From positions 248,001 through 312,000 of the forward strand of contig NZ_CP090976.1 of NCBI RefSeq assembly GCF_021513235.1: a DNA stretch of 64,000 nucleotides. The letters are read 5' to 3'. This document shows positions 25,759 through 33,746 of the stretch, in pieces (positions within the stretch are counted from its first letter, which is position 1; the number at the start of each line of letters is the position of its first letter). Below the pieces are notes generated by a model, which was not told the origin of the DNA, did not search any database, and was given only the letters and a program-made list of their open reading frames with translations. This DNA comes from Kaistella sp. 97-N-M2. Lineage in GTDB: Bacteria; Bacteroidota; Bacteroidia; Flavobacteriales; Weeksellaceae. The translations under genes were made by a program, and so were the position numbers.

Positions 25759-26559
25759 ATGAAAAAAGTATTTTCCGAAGAAGATCTTGGTAAAAATCTC
25801 TCGCTTTATTACCTGAACCGACATTTGATTAAAAAGCCCATGGAGCGCTATCACCGCGAAATCGACGGGTCGCAGCTTCACGACCGGGAGAAATACCGGA
25901 AAAAAGGCGAAATCCTTCTTCTCAATGCTTTTCTGCATCACTTTCCCGACCTAGAATTCGAAAATCTTGCTTGTGAAAGTCCGGATTTTATTGCGACCAT
26001 AAAAGATAAGAAAATTGGCATCGAATTAACGGAAGTCATCAACCATCTGGCGATTAAAAAAGTAGAAAGCCAGCTCAATAAAATATTTCGGCAGGCCGAG
26101 ATTTTACTGGAACAGGAAAATACGGTTCAATTTCGGGGCGTTTATTTTTTGGAACTTCGAAACATTTCGAAAACCGATCTCATTGATAAAAATGATGAAA
26201 TTGTTCACAACATTGCGACCTGCATCAAAAAGAATAAATTCTTCGGCTACGTAAAGAAAATCCGGAAATCGCCACACCGCCGAAACGTTTTCATTACGTA
26301 CGAATACGACATGACTTTGTTCGACGAACTTTCTGCGGAAAAGATAATTGAGGTCATTCAAAAGAAAAATGAAAAACATCCTTATTATGACCAAACCGTC
26401 GATGAATGTTGGCTCGTTATCGTATCTGATATGAATTCGTTAGCTTCACGATATACCTTCATTCAGAATAAAGAAAATTTAGAAAAAATTAAATCACCAT
26501 TTAACAAAATTTACCACCTGGAAAATCTTTGCGGCAATTTAACGACTATAAAAGCTTAA
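25759..26559 (+). CDS. Unknown protein with a possible PD-(D/E)XK nuclease core
   Basis: I do not recognise the family. The 266 residues are soluble with no signal peptide. The N-terminal third has YLNRHLIKKPMERYHREIDG and REKYRKKGEILLLNAFLHHF; then SPDFIATIKDKKIGIELTEV (about 73-92) looks like the beta-hairpin of a PD-(D/E)XK core (PDF...IELTE), with Thr where the catalytic Lys usually lies. The downstream IRKSPHRRNVFITYEYD and DECWLVIVSDMNS would be later core strands. Such folds occur in restriction and repair enzymes; no partner methylase or toxin is adjacent. It converges (4-base overlap) on the NTF2-like gene. Confidence 0.6.
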   Translation: MKKVFSEEDLGKNLSLYYLNRHLIKKPMERYHREIDGSQLHDREKYRKKGEILLLNAFLHHFPDLEFENLACESPDFIATIKDKKIGIELTEVINHLAIKKVESQLNKIFRQAEILLEQENTVQFRGVYFLELRNISKTDLIDKNDEIVHNIATCIKKNKFFGYVKKIRKSPHRRNVFITYEYDMTLFDELSAEKIIEVIQKKNEKHPYYDQTVDECWLVIVSDMNSLASRYTFIQNKENLEKIKSPFNKIYHLENLCGNLTTIKA

Positions 26560-26918
26560 AAACAGGAAGTATCTTTAAAATAATCTGAGAGTAATTTTAT
26601 CTTTCCACATTCCGTAAAAGCGATAACGGTACAAATATTATTCGTATAAAAACCTTTTCCTTTCATGTTCCCAAGCGAAACAGTTTCGTAAAAGAAACGA
26701 CCTTTCCCCAAGCTAAAAATCTCCGATTCTCTCCATTCTATGGTCTCATACTTTCTAAAAATGGCGCGAAACAACGCCAATATTCTGCTGTCTCCCTGAA
26801 TTTCTTTTGCCGGCGGAATCCAAATTTTACTCTCTGCGTTAAACCATTTTTTCAGGTTTTCGACGTTCAGGGAATTCAAATCCTGCATAAATGAAGTTAC
26901 TTTACAATCCATGCGCAT
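26556..26918 (-). CDS. NTF2/SnoaL-like small protein
   Basis: A 120-residue protein resembling nuclear-transport-factor-2-like/SnoaL folds: an N-terminal helix pair (VTSFMQDLNSLNVENLKKWF), SKIWIPPAKEIQG and a beta-rich remainder (RFFYETVSLGNMKGKGFY, ICTVIAFTECGKIKLLSDYF). Often annotated as ketosteroid-isomerase-like. No catalytic residues can be assigned. Its start region is divergent from the DinB gene. Confidence 0.6.
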   Translation of the reverse strand: MRMDCKVTSFMQDLNSLNVENLKKWFNAESKIWIPPAKEIQGDSRILALFRAIFRKYETIEWRESEIFSLGKGRFFYETVSLGNMKGKGFYTNNICTVIAFTECGKIKLLSDYFKDTSCF

Positions 26919-26961
26919 ATATACGATTTAATGCGTAACTTTAGATTTATTTTTCCCGAAA

Positions 26962-27555
26962 ATGAAAGAATTATTCCTTAAACGCTTCCTTTTTTATAAA
27001 GATTTAGGAGACAAAACCTTCGAACAATTAAGTGATGACGAGGTTTTATGGCAATATAATGCCGAAAGCAATTCTATTGCAACAATAGTACAACACATTG
27101 CCGGCAATATGGTTTCGCGCTGGACCAATTTTTTGACGGAAGACGGCGAAAAAGAATATCGCAATCGCGATGCAGAGTTTTTAAACGACATACAATCCAA
27201 AGCCGAAATGATCGCGGTTTGGGAAAACGGCTGGAAAGTTTTACTGGAAGCCATAAACCTGATTACGGACGAAAACATTAACACACCAATTTTTATCCGC
27301 GGTGAAAAACATTCGTTATTGGATGCGGTTTTGCGGCAATTGGCACATTATCCTTATCACATTGGACAAATTATTTACGCTGCAAAAATGTTAAAAAACG
27401 ACGCGTGGAAAACCCTTTCTATCGCCCGAAATAAATCCGCAGAATATAATTCGGAACTTCTGACAAAGCTGAATTCGACTGATATTCCACAAAACTCCTC
27501 ACCCGTTTGTTATGCCAAAAGCGACGACGTTCGCGATGATTACAAATTAGAGTAA
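26962..27555 (+). CDS. DUF1572/DinB-superfamily protein
   Basis: A 197-residue four-helix-bundle protein of the DUF1572 branch of the DinB/YfiT superfamily. The metal-site histidines typical of the fold are visible: VQHIAGNMVSRW (about 43-54), then RQLAHYPYHIGQIIYAAK (His 130s). Members may act as thiol-dependent transferases (bacillithiol or others); the substrate is unknown. The Cys near the C-terminus (PVCYAKS) is not a known feature. Monocistronic. Confidence 0.82.
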   Translation: MKELFLKRFLFYKDLGDKTFEQLSDDEVLWQYNAESNSIATIVQHIAGNMVSRWTNFLTEDGEKEYRNRDAEFLNDIQSKAEMIAVWENGWKVLLEAINLITDENINTPIFIRGEKHSLLDAVLRQLAHYPYHIGQIIYAAKMLKNDAWKTLSIARNKSAEYNSELLTKLNSTDIPQNSSPVCYAKSDDVRDDYKLE

Positions 27556-27596
27556 GTCCGATATTTAGCTCCTTGGATTTAAAATTCTGAATTCCT

Positions 27597-27604
27597 TATC
27601 TTTG
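27597..27604 (+). promoter_or_regulatory. -7 box for mtaB
   Basis: TATCTTTG (TAnnTTTG consensus), 18 bases before the TTG start at 27623. Confidence 0.5.
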
Positions 27605-27622
27605 CAGTCTCAAAATTAAGAA

Positions 27623-28972
27623 TTGAACGCACGCTACTCCAAAACCGCCGCATATCATACCCTGGGCTGTAAATTAAATTTTGCAGAGACTTCTACTATT
27701 GCCCGCCAATTAACGGATGCGGGTTACGAAAAAGTAAGTTTCGACGAACCGGCAAGCGTTTACGTTATCAACACGTGTTCTGTTACCGAAAATGCCGACC
27801 GCGAATGTAAACTTCACGTGAAACGTGCAATGAAAGCCAATCCTGAGGGACTCGTAGTTATTTTAGGATGTTATGCCCAGTTGAAACCGGAGGAAATTTC
27901 CGCAATCACAGGCGTGGATTTGGTCTTGGGGGCAAAAGAAAAATTCAACATTTTGAGCTATTTGGAAGATTTGCAAAAAACGACTGACCATGGCATCATT
28001 CATTCCTGCGAGATCGACGAAGCCGATTTTTTCATAGGAAGCTACTCTATTGGCGACCGAACCCGGGCTTTTTTGAAGGTGCAGGACGGATGCGATTATA
28101 AATGTACTTACTGCACGATTCCCTTGGCGCGCGGAATTTCAAGGTCGGATACCATTGAAAATGTGGTAAAAAACGCGGCTGAAATCGCGGCAAAAGGCAT
28201 CAAAGAAATTGTATTGACTGGCGTAAATATTGGTGATTATGGTAAAGGCGAGTTCGGCAATAAAAAACACGAACACACTTTTCTCGACTTAATTTCCGAA
28301 TTGGATCAGGTTGAAGGTATCGAAAGAATTCGAATTTCCTCCATCGAACCAAATCTGTTAAAAGATGAAAGCATCGATTTGGTGGCAAAAAGTAAACGTT
28401 TTGTCTCGCATTTTCATATTCCACTGCAAAGCGGAAGCGACGAGCTGCTGAAAAAAATGAAACGACGTTATCTGACGAATTTATACCAAAACCGGATTGC
28501 GAAAATTCGCGAAGTAATGCCGGATTCCTGTATTGGCGTTGATGTTATTGTAGGATTTCCCGGCGAGACCGAAGAACTATTTTTACAAACCTACCGGTTT
28601 TTAACGGAACTTCCCCTAAGCTATCTGCACGTTTTCACCTATTCGGAAAGGGAAAATACGGAAGCTGCGGAAATGGACGGCGTCATTCCAATCCCCGAGA
28701 GAAAGCGCCGAAACAAAATGCTCAGAATACTTTCGGAGAAAAAGAAAATGGCTTTTTACGCAACGCAGGTGGGTAAAACGCTGCCTGTTTTGTGGGAACA
28801 CGAAAACAAAAACGGCGTAATGTTTGGCTTTACAGAAAATTATGTGCGCGTACAAAAACCTTTTGATATCGCCTCTGTTAATAAGATCGAAAGTATTCAA
28901 CTTCAGAAAATTCTGGACGACGGTACCGTATCTGTGGGTGTAAGCTTCGATCATTTTCTAGAAAAAGTTTAA
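27623..28972 (+). CDS. mtaB: tRNA t6A37 methylthiotransferase
   Basis: A 449-residue radical-SAM enzyme that adds a methylthio group to t6A37 of tRNAs, giving ms2t6A. N-terminal UPF0004 domain with LGCKLNFAETS and the Cys of INTCSVTENADREC and LGCYAQ, which bind the auxiliary Fe-S cluster; the radical-SAM CxxxCxxC is VQDGCDYKCTYCTIPLARG. A C-terminal TRAM-like segment follows. The start is unusual: no ATG in place; TTG at 27623 gives the natural N-terminus. Terminator downstream. Confidence 0.92.
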   Translation: MNARYSKTAAYHTLGCKLNFAETSTIARQLTDAGYEKVSFDEPASVYVINTCSVTENADRECKLHVKRAMKANPEGLVVILGCYAQLKPEEISAITGVDLVLGAKEKFNILSYLEDLQKTTDHGIIHSCEIDEADFFIGSYSIGDRTRAFLKVQDGCDYKCTYCTIPLARGISRSDTIENVVKNAAEIAAKGIKEIVLTGVNIGDYGKGEFGNKKHEHTFLDLISELDQVEGIERIRISSIEPNLLKDESIDLVAKSKRFVSHFHIPLQSGSDELLKKMKRRYLTNLYQNRIAKIREVMPDSCIGVDVIVGFPGETEELFLQTYRFLTELPLSYLHVFTYSERENTEAAEMDGVIPIPERKRRNKMLRILSEKKKMAFYATQVGKTLPVLWEHENKNGVMFGFTENYVRVQKPFDIASVNKIESIQLQKILDDGTVSVGVSFDHFLEKV

Positions 28973-29034
28973 TGATACTTCCCATCCAGTTATAGTCAGG
29001 ATTTTCAAGATCAAGAATTTAATATTCAAAAACA

Positions 29035-29062
29035 AAAACACCACAATTTAGTGGTGTTTTGC
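29035..29062. terminator. Terminator after mtaB
   Basis: AAAACACCAC (29035-29044), loop AATTTA, GTGGTGTTTT (29051-29060). The A-rich left arm and T-rich right arm let it serve both mtaB and the convergent small membrane gene. Confidence 0.8.
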
Positions 29063-29115
29063 TTTAATATATATTTTTAATAAAATTGCTCAAAAATCTT
29101 GTGTTCAGCGCGATT

Positions 29116-29268
29116 CTATTTTACAGGTTGTGCTTCACCTACACTCATGCTCTGAAATAAATCGGGGAAAAACATCGTAAGCACAAAATAAAAGATAATT
29201 AACAAAGCAATTACGGCTATTGCGCCGATAACAAGCGGTCCAGGATTATTTTTTTTTGATGGTTCCAT
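29116..29268 (-). CDS. Small single-span membrane protein (50 residues)
   Basis: An open frame ATG to TAG on the minus strand encoding 50 residues: a short polar N-terminus (MEPSKKNNPGP), one strongly hydrophobic helix (about 11-34, LVIGAIAVIALLIIFYFVLT) and a soluble tail with SVGEAQPVK. Codon use and the clean N-in helix layout look like a real gene, and the ORF sits in an otherwise empty 350-base gap between mtaB and the DUF1684 gene. I do not recognise the family; no function is proposed. Confidence 0.6.
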   Translation of the reverse strand: MEPSKKNNPGPLVIGAIAVIALLIIFYFVLTMFFPDLFQSMSVGEAQPVK

Positions 29269-29322
29269 GATTTAATTTTTTATTAAATGGTACTGAGCTA
29301 TTTTTATGCCACAAAACGTCTG

Positions 29323-29937
29323 TTAGTGGTGATATACATCGTGGTATTGTACGCCGGCTTCAATTCGCAGAGGTAAAAAATTTTCTTCCGGCACAATTGG
29401 GCAGTTGTAATCGTAGGCGTTATATGCACAGAAAGGTTGATAGCTTTGGTTAAAATCGAGAAGAATTTCGTCCGTTTTCGGGATTCTTAAGTCCATATAT
29501 TTCCCGCCCCCATAAGTCTCCTTGCCATTTGTTTCATCGCGGAAAGGCAGAAAAAGATAATCTTCGAAACCCGGCTTTTTAATCAGATTTAAACTTTGAT
29601 AGATGGATAAGGTGTATATTTTACCATCAAGTTGAAATGTTGCTTTACCGTATTCCATGTAAGGCTGGGTTTTTCCGGAAGAAGTTGGCAGATCGAAGGG
29701 AACGGCACTTTCGGTTCTTTTAAATTTTGCCTTGATTCTATATTTTAAATCGATTGGAAAAAATGGATGATCTTCGAAATTCGTAAAATTATCACCGCGC
29801 AGCGGCGTTTCTTTCGGATTTTGATATTCTGCATTGAGATCGGATTGAAACTTTCTGATGTCGGAGATCTGTTTTTTCGTGCTCTGCGAAAATCCAAAAA
29901 CGGAAACCATTAATAAAACAAGGCTAAAATATTTCAT
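29323..29937 (-). CDS. DUF1684 family secreted protein
   Basis: A 204-residue secreted protein (signal peptide 1-18, ends F-S-Q) of the DUF1684 family. The conserved C-terminal block is clear: GGGKYMDLRIP, LDFNQSYQPFCAYN and YNCPIVPEENFLPLRIEAG. The family is widespread but uncharacterised, located in the periplasm or outer leaflet. It lies 45 bases downstream of the next unknown gene on the same strand and may share its transcript. Confidence 0.85.
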   Translation of the reverse strand: MKYFSLVLLMVSVFGFSQSTKKQISDIRKFQSDLNAEYQNPKETPLRGDNFTNFEDHPFFPIDLKYRIKAKFKRTESAVPFDLPTSSGKTQPYMEYGKATFQLDGKIYTLSIYQSLNLIKKPGFEDYLFLPFRDETNGKETYGGGKYMDLRIPKTDEILLDFNQSYQPFCAYNAYDYNCPIVPEENFLPLRIEAGVQYHDVYHH

Positions 29938-29982
29938 TTTGTAGAATTAATTTCAATTATATTTTAAAAAAGAGAAACAGTT

Positions 29983-30372
29983 TTAAATCAATTTTACACG
30001 ATAAACATCGCTGCCGTTGCGTTTGATGTTTTTCACATGAAAACCGCCTTCTTCAGGAATAATCTCCTGCAGATCAAACGTCGTACATTCCTTTGGCAAT
30101 CCACTGAACACCAATGTAAACCAAAAATCCCTGAAGGGCGGCACTTCCGTCCAGTAGGGAAAAACAGAGATGTTTTCGTGATGAATCAATGCACTTCTAT
30201 GTGCTAAACGATCATCGATCAAATAAGTAGAATTCCAGATCCTGATTAAACTTCCCTCAAAAAAGGTCGCCGGAAAGCAACAGTGAACGATCACCTGCTT
30301 TTCCTCTTCAATTTTGGTTTGGAGCGACTGCAGAACTTCCTGTACGATCTCGGGTTTTGTAATGGTTGGCAT
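29983..30372 (-). CDS. Conserved unknown protein (129 residues)
   Basis: A soluble 129-residue protein with no signal peptide. It begins with a helix (PEIVQEVLQSLQTKIEEEKQ) and then beta-rich segments, including VIVHCCFPATFFEGSLIRIW and STYLIDDRLAHRSALIHHENI. I recognise it only as a hypothetical that recurs in Flavobacteriia; no active-site pattern can be named. It lies between mqo and the DUF1684 gene on the same strand. Confidence 0.6.
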   Translation of the reverse strand: MPTITKPEIVQEVLQSLQTKIEEEKQVIVHCCFPATFFEGSLIRIWNSTYLIDDRLAHRSALIHHENISVFPYWTEVPPFRDFWFTLVFSGLPKECTTFDLQEIIPEEGGFHVKNIKRNGSDVYRVKLI

Positions 30373-30453
30373 TTTATAGCGGAATAAATAATGGGCAAAT
30401 GGTGATGGATATTTGAAAAAAATTGGTGATCACCCATCACTACATCTTAACAA

Positions 30454-31959
30454 TTAATAGTGGAGTTGCAGCTTCTCTTTCGTGTAAGCTCGCATTTTCT
30501 CCGTGAGTTCGGCATTATCAGCCAATTTCTGACCGTAAGAAGGAATCATTTCCAAAAGTTTCTCTTGCCATTCATGTTCCAATTTTTCCGGGAAACACTT
30601 TTCAATCACCTGCATCATCGCATAAACCGCTGTAGAAGCGCCCGGTGAAGCACCTAAAATTGCGGCCACCGTTCCATTTGCGTTTACTACTACTTCAGTT
30701 CCGAATTCTAATTTTCCGCCCATTTTCGCATCTTTTTTGATGACCTGAACACGCTGACCCGCAATTTTCAATTCCCAGTCCTCTTCGTTGGCATCTTTAA
30801 CAAACTCGCGCAAATGCTGAATACGCTGAGCCTTCGTCATCGCGACTTGCCGCACCAAATACTGGGTTAGCGGTAAATTATGCCACCAGGCACCAAAAAG
30901 AGAACGAATATTTTTAAAATTAATGCTTTCGGGCAGATCCAGATAACTTCCTTCCTTCAGAAATTTGGTGGAGAAACCTGCAAAAGGGCCGAAGAGCAGT
31001 GCTTTTTTGCCATCGATAATCCGCAGGTCAAGATGCGGAACGCTCATCGGCGGGGCATCTACGCTTGCCTGCGTATAAACTTTCGCCTGATGTTGCGAGA
31101 TGAGTTCGGGATTGTGCGTAACCAGCCATTCACCGGAAACAGGAAAACCGCCGTAACCCGCACTCTCCGGAATATCGGAACTGTCGAGCAGCGGCAAAGC
31201 GTAACCGCCGGCACCAATAAATACAAAGTCTGCACGCACTTCCTGGGAGTGATGATGAATGCGGTCTTTCACTTTAATGCTCCAGGATCCGTCTTTTTCC
31301 AGATCCAGGTCTTTGGCTTCGTGATAAAGAAAAATTTCTACGGCGGAGTCTTCTGCTAAAAACCGGCCCAGTTTTCTGGTTAAGGAACCGAAATTCACAT
31401 CTGTTCCCAAATCCATTTTTGTGGCTGCAAGAAATTCGGTTTCTTTTCTTTTGCTCATGATCAAGGGAATCCATTCCCGTAGCTTATCATGATCCGTGGT
31501 AAATTCCATGCCCTTAAAAAGATTAGACTGGATCATTTTTTCATGGCGTTTGCGCAGAAACTCCGTGTCGTCTTCTCCAAAAACCAAACTCATGTGCGGA
31601 CAGGAATTGATAAAATCTTTTGGATCATCGATATATTTTTTCTGAATTAAGAAAGACCAAAACTGTTTCGAAATTTCGAACTGCTCCGCGATCGCTTCGG
31701 CTTTCGTGATTTCGATGGTACCATCTTCCTTTTCAGGCGTGTAATTAAGTTCGCAGAAAGCGGAGTGTCCGGTTCCGGCGTTGTTCCAGGCCGCAGAAGA
31801 TTCGCGCGCAAATCTGCCGAGGCGTTCGAAAATGGCGATCTTGAGCGTAGGTTCAAATTCGTGCAGCAGCGTGGCGAGGGTAACACTCATTATTCCGCCG
31901 CCGATGAGAACGACATCGTATTTTGGTTTCGGTGTTCTTTTGGAAAGAGATTCGGGCAT
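30454..31959 (-). CDS. mqo: Malate:quinone oxidoreductase
   Basis: A 501-residue FAD-dependent, membrane-associated enzyme of the TCA cycle that oxidises malate to oxaloacetate and passes electrons to menaquinone. The N-terminal FAD site is YDVVLIGGGIMSVTLATLLHE; other family blocks are NNAGTGHSAFCELNYTP, the substrate region GGFPVSGEW and the C-terminal GASPGASTAVYAM. The ATG at 31959 (MPESLSKRT) is preferred to the in-frame TTG at 31983. Monocistronic. Confidence 0.93.
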   Translation of the reverse strand: MPESLSKRTPKPKYDVVLIGGGIMSVTLATLLHEFEPTLKIAIFERLGRFARESSAAWNNAGTGHSAFCELNYTPEKEDGTIEITKAEAIAEQFEISKQFWSFLIQKKYIDDPKDFINSCPHMSLVFGEDDTEFLRKRHEKMIQSNLFKGMEFTTDHDKLREWIPLIMSKRKETEFLAATKMDLGTDVNFGSLTRKLGRFLAEDSAVEIFLYHEAKDLDLEKDGSWSIKVKDRIHHHSQEVRADFVFIGAGGYALPLLDSSDIPESAGYGGFPVSGEWLVTHNPELISQHQAKVYTQASVDAPPMSVPHLDLRIIDGKKALLFGPFAGFSTKFLKEGSYLDLPESINFKNIRSLFGAWWHNLPLTQYLVRQVAMTKAQRIQHLREFVKDANEEDWELKIAGQRVQVIKKDAKMGGKLEFGTEVVVNANGTVAAILGASPGASTAVYAMMQVIEKCFPEKLEHEWQEKLLEMIPSYGQKLADNAELTEKMRAYTKEKLQLHY

Positions 31960-32094
31960 ACATCTATAATTTGGTTGGTCCAATTTCGGGAAAAGTTTTG
32001 TTTTTAGAAATTAATTGGAAGAAAACATTTCCTGCAATTGATGAAATGTTGATTATTTTCGAAATAAAGAGAGCTTGGAGAATTTGCATATAAT

Positions 32095-32383
32095 CTTGTC
32101 AAAGTTTTTCCAAATTTCGGTTTTGGGCACTCAGAGTTTGCAATTTTGAAAAAGAATCCGCTCTTTGTTAGTTGCGGAAACTTTCGCGCAAGGGCGGAGT
32201 GCGTTGTTGGAGCTTTTTACAAATTGCGCTTAGAATGCATATTGTCAAGGTTCTAAACCTTGACAAGGTTTTTCCAATTTCGGTTTTGGGCACTCAGAGT
32301 TTGCAATTTTGAAAAAGAATCCGCTCTTTGTTAGTTGCAAAAACTTTCGCGCAAGGGCGGAGTGCATTGTTGGAGCTCTTTTT
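32095..32383. repeat. Tandem duplication of a 120-bp unit
   Basis: Copy 1 (about 32095-32218) and copy 2 (about 32259-32383) are nearly identical: both hold TTTTGGGCACTCAGAGTTTG, GAAAAAGAATCCGCTCTTTG and CGCGCAAGGGCGGAGTGC. They are offset by about 164 bases; copy 2 is one base shorter near its start and ends in GGAGCTCTTTTT instead of GGAGCTTTTTAC. The spacer between them contains a hairpin. Confidence 0.85.
32242..32266. repeat. Perfect 11-bp inverted repeat inside the duplication
   Basis: TTGTCAAGGTT, loop CTA, AACCTTGACAA. It lies at the junction of the two copies; no T tract follows, so I do not call it a terminator. Confidence 0.75.
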
Positions 32384-32510
32384 GGGCGGCGGCGAAGCCG
32401 CCGCCCAAAAAAGCGACTGCACGCAGACCGACCGGCATGAGGGAGCGGCGGGCAAAACCGACGCAGGAGGTTTTGCCCGGAGCGACCAAGTGCCGGATGC
32501 GCCCAAAAAA
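32368..32510. repeat. Compound foldable element, 'GGAGCTC' family, copy C
   Basis: Begins TTGGAGCTCTTTTT and contains a perfect hairpin GGGCGGCGGC-GAA-GCCGCCGCCC flanked by T5 and A6. Then a nested cruciform at 32432-32496: outer CCGGCA/TGCCGG, inner GGGCAAAACC (32450-32459) / GGTTTTGCCC (32469-32478). It ends GCGCCCAAAAAA next to the gpsA stop. Much richer in GC than its surroundings. Confidence 0.7.
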
Positions 32511-33518
32511 TTAATTTAAAACCGTCGTCAGTTTCTGAAAGACCTTTTCTGCGTTTTTTTCTTCGTAGAGAATCTGATAAACGGCATCGATAATCGGCGT
32601 GTCCATTTTGTTGTCCTGGGACGTTTTATAAATGGAATCTGCGGCATAATAGCCTTCTGCAATCATATTCATCGACTGAATGGCGGATTTCACCGTGTAG
32701 CCTTTGCCGATTAAATTGCCCAGATTTCGGTTTCGGGAAAAGAGGGAATACGCCGTTACAAGCAAATCGCCGAGATAAGCGCTTTCGTTCACGTCGCGCG
32801 GTGTTTCGTGGATGGCTTCCAAAAATACCTCCATTTCGCGGATGGCGTTTGTAACAAAAACCGCCGTAAAGTTATCGCCATACCCCAAGCCGCTGGCGAT
32901 TCCGGCGCCGATAGCGTAAATGTTTTTGAGGATCGCACTGTATTCGTTGCCCATAACATCGCGGCTGCAGTTCACTTTAATAAAATGGGAGGAAAACAGC
33001 TCGTGCAGAATTTTCTGATTTTCGGCTACCGATGCAATGGTAAGGTAAGAAAGTCTTTCCATTGCGACCTCTTCGGCATGACACGGACCGGCAATGACAG
33101 CCTGATTTTTAAATTCAATCTGGAATTCGTGATGTAAATAATTGGCCACCACATCGTTCACTTTCGGTACAATTCCTTTGATGGCCGAGACGAAAAGTTT
33201 CCCCGCATAATCGCACGTCATTTTATCTAAACTGTCGGATAAATAAATGGAGGGCGTGGCAAGAACGACAATATCACACTGCGAAACAAACTCGTTAATG
33301 TCGGTGGTCATTTTCAGTTTTTTAATATCGAACTGAACGGCGGTAAGATAAGTGGGATTATGATGGCGAAGCTCGATGGCGCCCTTCACAAACTCATTGC
33401 GCACGCACCAGTGAACTACTTTGCAGTTTTCGGTTAACATCTTTACGATGGCTGTTGCAAAACTTCCGCTTCCGAGCACCCCAACAACAGGATGGTGCGT
33501 GTGATCTTTTTTATCCAT
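32511..33518 (-). CDS. gpsA: Glycerol-3-phosphate dehydrogenase [NAD(P)+]
   Basis: A 335-residue cytosolic enzyme that reduces dihydroxyacetone phosphate to sn-glycerol-3-phosphate for phospholipid synthesis. N-terminal NAD(P)-binding motif GVLGSGSFATAIVKML (13-28); VLATPSIYLSD; SAIKGIVPK with the catalytic Lys; AGPCHAEEVAMER; and the C-terminal NIYAIGAGIASGLGYGDNF. A -7 box (complement of 33537-33544) precedes the ATG. Its stop abuts a repeat element instead of a plain terminator. Confidence 0.94.
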   Translation of the reverse strand: MDKKDHTHHPVVGVLGSGSFATAIVKMLTENCKVVHWCVRNEFVKGAIELRHHNPTYLTAVQFDIKKLKMTTDINEFVSQCDIVVLATPSIYLSDSLDKMTCDYAGKLFVSAIKGIVPKVNDVVANYLHHEFQIEFKNQAVIAGPCHAEEVAMERLSYLTIASVAENQKILHELFSSHFIKVNCSRDVMGNEYSAILKNIYAIGAGIASGLGYGDNFTAVFVTNAIREMEVFLEAIHETPRDVNESAYLGDLLVTAYSLFSRNRNLGNLIGKGYTVKSAIQSMNMIAEGYYAADSIYKTSQDNKMDTPIIDAVYQILYEEKNAEKVFQKLTTVLN

Positions 33519-33536
33519 AGTTTTTTACTTGAAGGA

Positions 33537-33544
33537 CAAAGATA
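33537..33544 (-). promoter_or_regulatory. -7 box for gpsA
   Basis: TATCTTTG on the minus strand, 18 bases before the ATG at 33518. Confidence 0.55.
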
Positions 33545-33700
33545 CAAAAGTCGGCATGTCTAAAAAGTGAATCCGGTGACGAAATGTACTTCCCGAAATT
33601 TTTGTGAAAAACTTAACACCTTTAAAAATAATTTTTAACAGCCACATGCCGTTTAATTTTTCGTAAAGTAATGATCTTGCTGTCATTTGAAAAATTTATT

Positions 33701-33708
33701 TATTTTTG
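33701..33708 (+). promoter_or_regulatory. -7 box for the M23 peptidase gene
   Basis: TATTTTTG matching TAnnTTTG, 38 bases before the ATG at 33747; a TTG at 33677-33679 is a possible -33 element. Confidence 0.5.
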
Positions 33709-33746
33709 CAGACTCAAAATTTAACACTTGAACTCAAAATTTAGGA

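Larger units (their letters stand above)
31960..32510. other. Repeat-rich gene-free gap between mqo and gpsA
   Basis: 551 bases without a credible gene. The left 130 bases are plain AT-rich DNA holding the mqo leader. The rest is a partial tandem duplication, a perfect hairpin and two GC-rich foldable elements listed separately. Short frames here on both strands are shadows of the repeats. Confidence 0.7.

Noticed and set aside
30880-31359. 159-residue plus-strand frame
   Set aside because: Lies entirely inside mqo on the opposite strand and has no recognisable domain.
32095-32383. Tandem repeat as a CRISPR array
   Set aside because: Only two long units, no short repeat-spacer periodicity, no cas genes.
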